Shown here piece after piece: positions 1 through 5,063 of a stretch of DNA of 5,063 bases (position 1 is the stretch's first letter; every line of letters begins with the position of its first letter). Source of the DNA: Candidatus Zhuqueibacterota bacterium (GTDB lineage: Bacteria; Zhuqueibacterota; Zhuqueibacteria; Residuimicrobiales; Residuimicrobiaceae); NCBI GenBank assembly GCA_016934435.1, contig JAFGSU010000518.1, positions 1-5,063 on the forward strand, in the 5' to 3' direction. The notes below the pieces were generated by a model. It was not told where the DNA came from. It saw only the letters and a program-made list of their open reading frames with translations, and did no database searches. The position numbers were made by a program, and so were the translations under genes.

Positions 1-4
1 CGCC

Positions 5-1858
5 ATGGCGATGGCGAAAGCGGTATACAGCGGTATCCTGCAGCAGTGTCGCAATCAACACACCTCCTACATCGGTACCGATATTGAAATCAGTCTTTTA
101 CTGGCGAGCCTGAAAAAAAACGGCCTACCCGACCTGCAAGCCCTCTCCGTTTACTGGCCCGAGGAAATGGCCTCCGACATTCTACTGGGCGATCGGAATG
201 AAACCATCGACATCCTGTGCAAGACCCTTTTCATGTTCAACGATCGGGAAATACTCCGCCTGCTGCGAACAGGCTGCAAGGTTGAATTCACCGCCAAAAG
301 CTCCAGCCTTTTTGTAGATTTGTCCAATCGCAGTCGTTTCCTTAACCTGTCTTATGAGCGGCCGCGGCAAAAACCGAATATGAAGGATTATCTCCGCCGC
401 CTGCCGCGCGCCTGTTCCTTTGTCCGGGATCACAAAAAATCCTTGGACACCATTCACGTTTTTCTCGTTCATCATATTACCAGCGAAACCCTAAGTCTCA
501 TTCAGGGATCGGCCGACATGGGCTCGGCATCGATCCGGGCGCTATTCGTCAAATATGCCGGCACAACGCCGGCGCAGTACCTGGAAGCGCTGGCCGAATG
601 CTCCGAAGAGCATTACGCCTTTTACGCACTACAGCCGGTGAGCTCACCGACCCGCATCGACGACTTTTTTGTGCTTTCCGATCAATATTCGGACATCAAG
701 CCGCTGGCGCCACTCAATAAACTCTTGCGCGAAAAATGCCTTGGATTTTTCGATGCCATGGCTTTGGTTGCCGGACATTTATTTTTCCTGCAAGCCGCCC
801 GCTGCCGCGAACGAGGACAAAAACTGGTCATCGTTGAAGATGGCGGCTATATCGCCCCGCACCTGCAATCCATCTGTCTGAATAAAATGAAAATGTTCCA
901 GGTTTTACAGCAATTCGCCCTGCCGCAAGACCTGATTGCTAAACCGCAACGCACATGGACGGTACAAAAATGGTTGAACGGAGTGATCATCGGCAGCGTT
1001 GAACACACCCGCAACGGCTACGATGCGCTGCAGGAAGTGTTGACGCAACACAATAAACTTGCTTTTCCCTCCTGTTCCATCGCCATATCGGATTTTAAAA
1101 TAAATCAAGAAGCACAAGAAGTGGCCTATTCCTGCATCAATGCCATTGAAACTATTTTAGCCGGACTCGGCCTGGTACTGACCCACCGCCATGCCATGAT
1201 TCTTGGCAGTCGCGGCGCCATCGGGAGCAAGATGATGCGTATTCTCTCGACCCGGCTGGCCAGCGACCAGATATGCGGAATTGACATCAAAGTGAAACGC
1301 AAGTCAATGGAATCAACCCATGGCAGGGTCGAAACCCACAGCATCGCCGATTTACCCAAAGACTATCTGTACCAAACCGACCTGTTCATCGGCGTCATCG
1401 GCAAATCCATTCTGAACCGCGCCATTCTGGAGGATATGCTTTTCAACAGTCGTCGAAAACGGATTATATTTGTCAGTGGCTCGACTAAAACCGCCGAGTT
1501 CACCCAGCTGATCGATTGGTTGCGAGAGCTCGGCGCATCCCGCTCACGTCTATTTAAGGACAGGCGGCTGACTTTTTCCATTCATCCCATCAAAGAACCG
1601 CAATTTGCCTATACGCAGGGGCGAATCGTTCGATTCGAGTGGATAAAGGCGAATGGAAGCGGGAAAACCTGGCGCGAATTTCTATTACTCGGTGGTCTGC
1701 AACCAATAAATTTCCTGTACTACGGCGTACCTTCTGAGACCATGGACCGGGTGATGATGGAACTGTTGGCCACGACCGCTGAATTGGTGGAAAAAAACCG
1801 TAGCGGGAATGCGCTGCCGCCGCGGTTACTGGCGCTTGATCATGACATACGACTGTAA
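5..1858 (+). CDS. S-adenosylhomocysteine hydrolase-like NAD-binding protein, function unknown (start possibly upstream)
   Basis: This 617-residue protein has a C-terminal half resembling S-adenosylhomocysteine hydrolase (SAHase) and an N-terminal ~265 residues I do not recognise. Visible motifs in order are EDGGYIAP (278-285), matching the SAHase DDGG segment; a VEHT..G segment (332-338), matching SEETTTG; a lone SAHase-like lysine (K365); and a GxxGxxG dinucleotide-binding loop (G401, G404, G407) after a hydrophobic strand. A LLGGLQPINF stretch (561-570) resembles the SAHase C-terminal region. By my manual alignment to remembered SAHase sequence, Asp131 and Lys186 are kept (D279, K365), but Glu156, Asp190 and Asn191 read H334, E369 and A370. 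True SAHases are about 430-470 residues, so this is longer and probably does not perform the standard reaction. It likely binds NAD in the cytoplasm, with no signal peptide seen. Two ATGs (5 and 11) sit at the window edge and the frame is open upstream, so the start is unconfirmed. The gene ends 35 bases before glpK. Confidence 0.72.
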   Translation: MAMAKAVYSGILQQCRNQHTSYIGTDIEISLLLASLKKNGLPDLQALSVYWPEEMASDILLGDRNETIDILCKTLFMFNDREILRLLRTGCKVEFTAKSSSLFVDLSNRSRFLNLSYERPRQKPNMKDYLRRLPRACSFVRDHKKSLDTIHVFLVHHITSETLSLIQGSADMGSASIRALFVKYAGTTPAQYLEALAECSEEHYAFYALQPVSSPTRIDDFFVLSDQYSDIKPLAPLNKLLREKCLGFFDAMALVAGHLFFLQAARCRERGQKLVIVEDGGYIAPHLQSICLNKMKMFQVLQQFALPQDLIAKPQRTWTVQKWLNGVIIGSVEHTRNGYDALQEVLTQHNKLAFPSCSIAISDFKINQEAQEVAYSCINAIETILAGLGLVLTHRHAMILGSRGAIGSKMMRILSTRLASDQICGIDIKVKRKSMESTHGRVETHSIADLPKDYLYQTDLFIGVIGKSILNRAILEDMLFNSRRKRIIFVSGSTKTAEFTQLIDWLRELGASRSRLFKDRRLTFSIHPIKEPQFAYTQGRIVRFEWIKANGSGKTWREFLLLGGLQPINFLYYGVPSETMDRVMMELLATTAELVEKNRSGNALPPRLLALDHDIRL

Positions 1859-1893
1859 CACCGATTCGGCGCCTGCAGGGTAATACATTATAC

Positions 1894-3399
1894 ATGGAAA
1901 ATCCTATGAAAAAATACATCGGCGCCATCGATCAGGGGACCACCAGCACGCGCTTTATCATTTTCGATGCATCCGGCCGCATCATTTCCAGCCATCAACA
2001 GGAACACCGGCAAATTTATCCAAAACCCGGATGGGTGGAGCACGATGCCGAGGAAATCTGGCGTAACACCCGGCTGGTGATAGAAGAGGCCATACGCAAA
2101 GCCGGCCTGCACAGTAAAGATCTGGCGGCCATCGGCATCACCAACCAGCGCGAGACCACGGTGGTGTGGGATCGATCCAGCGGCAAGCCCTTCTGTCATG
2201 CCATCGTCTGGCAGGACACGCGCACCGCCGATCTCTGCGCCGCATTGAGCGCTCAGGGCGGACAGGATCGATTTCGGCAAAAAACCGGGCTGCCGATTTC
2301 CACCTATTTTTCCGGTCCCAAAATCATGTGGATACTGCAAAATGTACCGGCGGCGCGAAAAGCCGCTGACAGAGGCGAAGCATTGTTCGGCACCATCGAC
2401 GCCTTTCTGTTGTGGCAACTGACCGGCGGCGCCGTCCACACCACCGACGTCACCAATGCCAGTCGCACGCTGCTGATGGATTTACAGGGATTAAAATGGG
2501 ATCCCGAAATCCTTGAGGAACTGGCGCTCCCCCAAAGCCTGTTACCCGAGATCAAACCCTCCTCCCACATTTTTGCCGCTGCCGTTAAACCGGAGATCAT
2601 CGCCGGTGTGCCCATCGCAGGCATCATGGGCGACCAGCAATCGGCGCTGGTGGGGCAGACCTGTTTTTCGCCCGGACAGGCCAAAAACACCTATGGCACC
2701 GGTTGTTTCATGCTGCTGAACACCGGCGAAACGCCAAAACAGAGCCGTCACGGCCTGGTCACGACGGTAGGCTATCAATGGGAGGACAAGCCGCCCATAT
2801 ACGCCCTTGAGGGCTCGGTGGCCATCGCCGGAGCCCTGGTGCAATGGCTGCGCGACAATCTCGGGCTCATTCGCACCTCCGATGAAATCGAAGCCCTGGC
2901 CGCGAGCGTTCCGGACAGCGGCGGTATCTATTTCGTGCCGGCATTTTCGGGTTTGTACGCCCCGCACTGGCGCAGCGACGCCCGCGGCGTCATTGCCGGG
3001 CTGACGCGTTATATCGACAAAGGCCATCTCGCCCGCGCCGTGCTGGAAGCCACCGCATTCCAGACCCGCGAAATTCTCGACGCCATGATCCATGACGCCG
3101 AAATGGAACTGCGCGAATTGCGCGTCAACGGCGGCATGGTCAAAAACGAACTGTTGATGCAGTTCCAGACCGATGTGTTAGGCGTGCCGGTGGTGCGCCC
3201 GCAAATAACCGAGACCACCGCCCTCGGCGCCGCCTATGCCGCCGGCCTGGCCGTCGGATACTGGCAGGATACGACCGAGCTGCAACGGCACTGGCGCGTC
3301 GACAAGACCTGGCGCGCCCGGATGGATGCCGCCACACGCGATTCCAGATACGCCCAGTGGCGCAAAGCGGTGTCGAGGACGCTGGATTGGGTGGAGTGA
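1894..3399 (+). CDS. glpK: Glycerol kinase
   Basis: GlpK phosphorylates glycerol with ATP to sn-glycerol 3-phosphate, trapping imported glycerol for lipid synthesis or oxidation; it is cytoplasmic. At 501 residues it matches the usual family length (E. coli, about 502). It has the N-terminal phosphate-binding DQGTTS (13-18), IYPKPGWVEHD (41-51), NQRET (84-88), and both FGGY signatures: one from Y138 to N150 (Y.S..K..W), the other from G365 to E385. Residues matching the E. coli glycerol site are present: R86, E87, W106, Y138, D247, Q248 and F272. The E. coli GGKGGTR loop that binds fructose-1,6-bisphosphate is replaced by a different sequence near 231-238, and the EIIA-Glc contact Glu478 appears as Thr. 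The histidine phosphorylated by HPr in Firmicute enzymes is also not evident. An alternative ATG at 1906 (MKKYIGAIDQG, 497 residues) fits the family start equally well. Shine-Dalgarno signals are weak for both: AGGG 13 bases before 1894, GGA 7 bases before 1906. No glpF or glpD is adjacent. Confidence 0.97.
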   Translation: MENPMKKYIGAIDQGTTSTRFIIFDASGRIISSHQQEHRQIYPKPGWVEHDAEEIWRNTRLVIEEAIRKAGLHSKDLAAIGITNQRETTVVWDRSSGKPFCHAIVWQDTRTADLCAALSAQGGQDRFRQKTGLPISTYFSGPKIMWILQNVPAARKAADRGEALFGTIDAFLLWQLTGGAVHTTDVTNASRTLLMDLQGLKWDPEILEELALPQSLLPEIKPSSHIFAAAVKPEIIAGVPIAGIMGDQQSALVGQTCFSPGQAKNTYGTGCFMLLNTGETPKQSRHGLVTTVGYQWEDKPPIYALEGSVAIAGALVQWLRDNLGLIRTSDEIEALAASVPDSGGIYFVPAFSGLYAPHWRSDARGVIAGLTRYIDKGHLARAVLEATAFQTREILDAMIHDAEMELRELRVNGGMVKNELLMQFQTDVLGVPVVRPQITETTALGAAYAAGLAVGYWQDTTELQRHWRVDKTWRARMDAATRDSRYAQWRKAVSRTLDWVE

Positions 3400-3541
3400 A
3401 AACGAATGAATCGAAATCTGCCGGACTAACGACTGGGTTGAATCAGCAACACGTTACAGGTCGGAAAGCTCGACCGTTGGAAAACACGAAATGACGAATT
3501 CATCAGGTCACCTGGAACGTCAGAGACAAACTGGGGCGCCG

Positions 3542-3558
3542 AATGCCGTCGGCATTTT
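3542..3558 (+). terminator. Possible weak rho-independent terminator downstream of glpK
   Basis: A perfect 6-bp dyad AATGCC / GGCATT with a 3-base GTC loop (3542-3556) runs into four consecutive Ts (3555-3558), 143 bases past the glpK stop. The T run is short and partly inside the stem, so termination efficiency may be low. It is the best terminator-like structure close to glpK, but it could be a chance dyad. Confidence 0.33.
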
Positions 3559-3641
3559 ATCGGTATCGGATGCAGACGGTGCATGCGGCTATGGTTAAAA
3601 AGACGGCGCTGGTGTGGTGAGGATAAAACACCCTCGATAGA

Positions 3642-3658
3642 TGCTGTCCAAAAAGTCC
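3642..3658. repeat. Short motif resembling an insertion-sequence terminal repeat (possible relic)
   Basis: The 17-base stretch TGCTGTCCAAAAAGTCC resembles the CTGTCCAAAAAGTC-like ends I associate with some transposases' inverted repeats. No matching inverted copy (GGACTTTTTGGACAG) and no transposase fragment are visible in this window. If real, it is an isolated end or a scar. The resemblance rests on memory of such ends, so confidence is low. Confidence 0.2.
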
Positions 3659-3680
3659 TATAAATCTATAAAAGCTAGTG

Positions 3681-3700
3681 CTCTCCCGCTCTCGGGAGAG
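3681..3700. repeat. Perfect 8-bp inverted repeat, CTCT loop
   Basis: CTCTCCCG (3681-3688) and CGGGAGAG (3693-3700) pair perfectly around a CTCT loop. This GC-rich dyad is the first of the hairpin cluster and is followed by an AT-rich stretch (3702-3720). Similar CTCTCCC/GGGAGAG dyads are frequent in intergenic REP-like repeats of proteobacteria, but a family assignment cannot be made here. On either strand it lacks a clean terminal T run. Confidence 0.7.
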
Positions 3701-3727
3701 AGTAAAATATTATTTTCATTGTGATTA

Positions 3728-3758
3728 TGTGTAGCCCACCTGGAAGGTGGACCACACA
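3728..3758. repeat. Imperfect long hairpin (12 of 14 pairs), followed by a T tract
   Basis: CCACCT (3736-3741) pairs with AGGTGG (3745-3750) around a GGA loop. The stem continues outward through TGTGT (3728-3732) with ACACA (3754-3758) and one G:C pair, with two mismatches. A run of eight Ts (3767-3774) starts eight bases after the stem. This could act as a transcription terminator on the + strand, although the gap before the T run is longer than usual and the nearest upstream gene ends about 330 bases away. A GTAG tetranucleotide (3731-3734) lies in the 5' arm, a feature also seen at REP elements mobilised by RAYT transposases. That link is suggestive only. Confidence 0.6.
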
Positions 3759-3785
3759 AATATTTATTTTTTTTAGTTGTTGAAC

Positions 3786-3798
3786 AGCCCCGCGGGCT
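3786..3798. repeat. Short 5-bp inverted repeat
   Basis: AGCCC (3786-3790) and GGGCT (3794-3798) pair around a CGC loop, followed by TT and then G. It is small and would be unremarkable alone, but it sits in line with five other dyads at intervals of about 10-45 bases. Confidence 0.4.
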
Positions 3799-3806
3799 TT
3801 GAGGGA

Positions 3807-3818
3807 GGACATCCGTCC
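3807..3818. repeat. Short 4-bp inverted repeat overlapping a duplicated segment
   Basis: GGAC (3807-3810) and GTCC (3815-3818) pair around ATCC. The segment ACATCCGTCCCGGCAG (3809-3824) is near-identical to ACATTCCGTCCGGCAG (3885-3900), differing by two single-base indels, so this dyad may be a decayed copy of the one at 3892-3913. A 4-bp stem alone is weak evidence. Confidence 0.3.
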
Positions 3819-3860
3819 CGGCAGATTGCACGGTCGCGATGAGATGCCACCTTTGCCATA

Positions 3861-3882
3861 TTGCGGGATGGAAATCCCGCAA
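3861..3882. repeat. Perfect 9-bp inverted repeat, GGAA loop
   Basis: TTGCGGGAT (3861-3869) and ATCCCGCAA (3874-3882) pair perfectly around a GGAA loop. The loop resembles the GGA loop of the hairpin at 3736-3750 although the stems differ, as expected if these dyads belong to one structural class. No T run follows on the + strand, so it is not a standard terminator. Confidence 0.8.
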
Positions 3883-3891
3883 CAACATTCC

Positions 3892-3913
3892 GTCCGGCAG
3901 CGATCTGCCGGAC
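3892..3913. repeat. Perfect 9-bp inverted repeat, CGAT loop
   Basis: GTCCGGCAG (3892-3900) and CTGCCGGAC (3905-3913) pair perfectly around CGAT, nine bases after the preceding perfect hairpin. Its 3' arm, with flanking bases, recurs directly at 3416-3428, and its 5' arm recurs with small changes at 3809-3824. Parts of this dyad are therefore present three times in the gap, which points to a repeat family rather than a unique site. Confidence 0.8.
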
Positions 3914-4045
3914 TATCAAGGTGGTTAAAAATCCGCTTCCCCACCTGCAATCACGGATGTTACAGGCCGCGGTCTTAACTCACCTGAAACCGGCGCTGCT
4001 GCAATCGCACAATTCGGGTAAGAAAAAAAATATTTCAATTTGGGC

Positions 4046-4074
4046 TTGACATTCATCATCTAATCCATTATTTT
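4046..4074 (+). promoter_or_regulatory. Candidate sigma-70 promoter (distal)
   Basis: A perfect -35 hexamer TTGACA (4046-4051) is followed after 17 bases by TATTTT (4069-4074), which matches four of six -10 consensus bases, in an AT-rich setting. Transcription from here would give a leader of about 200 bases before the GTG at 4284. It may work in tandem with the nearer promoter or drive it under other conditions. Confidence 0.5.
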
Positions 4075-4170
4075 ATATCATACGCTCGCCCATCACCTGC
4101 CGACTGCCACTGGCCGACGATCACTCATCAGAACAACGCTCACGACCAATCTACAGCGCTGGGCGATGTC

Positions 4171-4198
4171 TTTACATTGAAAATCAGTCACATATGAT
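4171..4198 (+). promoter_or_regulatory. Candidate sigma-70 promoter (proximal)
   Basis: TTTACA (4171-4176, five of six -35 bases) and TATGAT (4193-4198, five of six -10 bases) are separated by 16 bases. Initiation near 4205 would leave a leader of about 80 bases to the GTG start at 4284. An 8-bp palindrome TGATATCA (4218-4225) lies just downstream of the likely start point and could be an operator, though so short a palindrome may be chance. Confidence 0.5.
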
Positions 4199-4283
4199 CT
4201 CACCATTGAAGGAAATTTGATATCATCATCAGAAACAATCCTGAAGATTAGTCAACCGAATCATAAAGGGGAAAACAGAGGCT

Positions 4284-5063
4284 GTGAAGAAAATATCCTT
4301 GTTGATTATCCTCCTGCCGATGAGCTGCCTCTTTTGCGTGCCACCCGAAAACCATCCGCAATGGTATGAAGGATTCTACTTCCCGCGCTTTCCAGCCACC
4401 GACAGCCTGTTCGTCATACCGGTAGAAACCGATCTCAACAAGCAGGAGCTCACCTGGGTCGGTGAGTTTCGCATCACCGACTCTTATTCGACCATGATGG
4501 CCTTGACCCTGGTCGGTATGCAGGGCATCATCAACCGAACGCAACCCAGGGTCTACTTCGATTACACCGATGAGTCTCATGCTTGGATATCCCGATTGGC
4601 AAAACACGTCGAACTCACCATACTGAATCTGGATCCCCTCAGCGCGGTGAATTTCCTTCTGCAGCGCTACGGTGGCTATTTCAAAGGCGCGGTGGTGTAC
4701 GATCCGCAGGTGCCCGAGACCATCAATCTGGCAACAATGATCGCCGGACTGGAAGACAGGATCATACTGGCGCCGCAGCAATTACTTTTTATCGATCTGC
4801 CCCCATCCTCAACCGTAAAAGACCTGCGCACGCTGGTTCAGCAGCAGAACTGGGGAGCAACGGAAGAGAGCAAACTCGGCGTCTACGAATGGGTCTACCA
4901 GAACCTGTGGCAGAATCTGGAACATCGCATCATCGGCATCATCAGTCCGGGCCCGCCGACCTCGCAACAGTTTTTACCGGATCGCTTCTATCCTCTGGGC
5001 CTGGCGCAACGCGATTACTATGTGGCGCTGCGACTTTCGGCCCTCTGGCTTGATCCCCGCAAA
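4284..5063 (+). CDS. Exported GxGYxYP-family putative glycoside hydrolase, N-terminal part (3' truncated by window)
   Basis: The frame is open from GTG at 4284 to the window end: 260 codons with no stop, so the gene is partial. An AAGGGGA Shine-Dalgarno (4266-4272) lies 11 bases upstream, and an in-frame stop at 4242 limits extension. Residues 1-19 look like a signal peptide (MKK, then a hydrophobic core). Cys15 or Cys18 could be a lipidated cysteine, but neither has a good lipobox. Family-like segments in order are LVGMQGIINRTQPRVY (76-91), YDPQVPETINLATMIAGLED (139-158) and RDYYVALRLSALWLDP (243-258), resembling the N-terminal and second domains of GxGYxYP proteins. The defining GxGYxYP motif would lie beyond the window. 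The family is annotated as putative carbohydrate-active, and its activity is poorly characterised to my knowledge. The protein would act in the envelope or outside the cell. Two candidate promoters precede it, so it is probably transcribed separately from glpK. Confidence 0.8.
   Translation, partial: MKKISLLIILLPMSCLFCVPPENHPQWYEGFYFPRFPATDSLFVIPVETDLNKQELTWVGEFRITDSYSTMMALTLVGMQGIINRTQPRVYFDYTDESHAWISRLAKHVELTILNLDPLSAVNFLLQRYGGYFKGAVVYDPQVPETINLATMIAGLEDRIILAPQQLLFIDLPPSSTVKDLRTLVQQQNWGATEESKLGVYEWVYQNLWQNLEHRIIGIISPGPPTSQQFLPDRFYPLGLAQRDYYVALRLSALWLDPRK

Larger units (their letters stand above)
3847..3924. repeat. Nested structure: outer 7-bp stem enclosing two perfect hairpins
   Basis: CCACCTT (3847-3853) is complementary to AAGGTGG (3918-3924). 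Between them lie two perfect hairpins (3861-3882 and 3892-3913) separated by nine bases, so the transcript or extruded DNA could form a three-way junction. The same CCACCT/AGGTGG hexamer forms the hairpin at 3736-3750, and CCACCT recurs at 3941-3946. It could be a structured RNA, a compound palindromic repeat element or a protein-binding array. No known RNA family was recognised. Confidence 0.5.
3400..4283. other. Gene-poor intergenic region (884 bp) with structured repeats and promoters
   Basis: No reading frame here looks like a real gene. The open frames present are short, mutually overlapping on both strands, lack convincing ribosome binding sites, and run through perfect inverted repeats. 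The first part (3400-3640) shows only small dyads, including GGTCG/CGACC at 3459-3475, and one terminator-like hairpin. The middle (3640-3930) is packed with hairpins listed separately. The stretch 3930-4045 shows nothing clear apart from an A-rich run at 4020-4030. The last part (4046-4283) carries two promoter candidates and the leader of the downstream gene. A 13-base direct repeat, ATCTGCCGGACTA, occurs at 3416-3428 and 3903-3915. Confidence 0.75.

Noticed and set aside
1888..3093. Large minus-strand frames opposite glpK (1888-2439, 2304-2690, 2542-3093)
   Set aside because: They are complementary to a clear, intact glycerol kinase and encode nothing recognisable.
3459..3475. GGTCG / CGACC dyad after glpK as a terminator
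   Set aside because: The stem is only 5 bp with a 7-base loop and no T run follows.
3681..3924. Possible CRISPR array
   Set aside because: The dyads differ in sequence and spacing and there is no regularly repeated unit with unique spacers of constant length; no cas genes are present.
3675..3950. Overlapping short open frames on both strands through the hairpin cluster (minus 3658-3888, minus 3675-3950, plus 3861-4049)
   Set aside because: They run across perfect inverted repeats, lack convincing ribosome binding sites, and their translations show no domain-like character. Open frames of 60-90 codons are expected by chance here.
4248..4781. Minus-strand 177-codon open frame opposite the last gene
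   Set aside because: It is the antisense shadow of the 4284-5063 gene, whose + strand translation has a signal peptide and recognisable family segments. The minus-strand product has none.
4583..5053. Plus-strand 156-codon frame inside the last gene
   Set aside because: It is in a different frame from the GTG-started gene; its product is rich in R, G, A and S with no family features, as typical of an out-of-frame shadow.

Overview
The window holds three genes, all on the + strand, and one long gene-poor gap. Base composition is moderate, a little over half G+C by eye in the genes, with AT-rich stretches in the gap. The gene mix suggests a free-living, probably Gram-negative bacterium outside the well-studied model groups. 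It comprises a divergent S-adenosylhomocysteine-hydrolase-like protein, a lone glycerol kinase without glpF or glpD beside it, and an exported GxGYxYP-type protein. GxGYxYP proteins are known mostly from Bacteroidetes, Verrucomicrobia, Planctomycetes and related uncultured lineages. The sequence alone does not fix the taxon.

Layout. Positions 5-1858 encode a 617-residue SAHase-like protein whose start lies at the window edge, so it may be 5'-partial. After only 35 bases comes glpK (1894-3399), a full-length FGGY-family glycerol kinase with all its substrate-binding residues. It lacks the residues used in E. coli for allosteric control by fructose-1,6-bisphosphate and EIIA-Glc. The close spacing suggests the two genes are co-transcribed, although no functional link between them is apparent.

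Positions 3400-4283 contain no convincing gene. They hold a weak terminator-like hairpin (about 3542-3558) and a short motif resembling an insertion-sequence end (3642-3658). A dense run of six inverted repeats follows (3681-3913), two of them perfect 9-bp stems enclosed by an outer 7-bp stem. Then come two candidate sigma-70 promoters (4046-4074 and 4171-4198) facing the last gene. The hairpin cluster is the least explained part of the window.

Positions 4284-5063 hold the first 260 codons of a gene that starts with GTG and runs off the window end. It encodes a signal-peptide-bearing protein resembling the N-terminal domains of GxGYxYP putative glycoside hydrolases. A survey limited to ATG-started, stop-terminated frames would miss it.

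No CRISPR array, tRNA, rRNA, complete mobile element or defence system was recognised. I did not find a clearly new multi-gene system. The best leads are the hairpin cluster and the altered active site of the SAHase-like protein.
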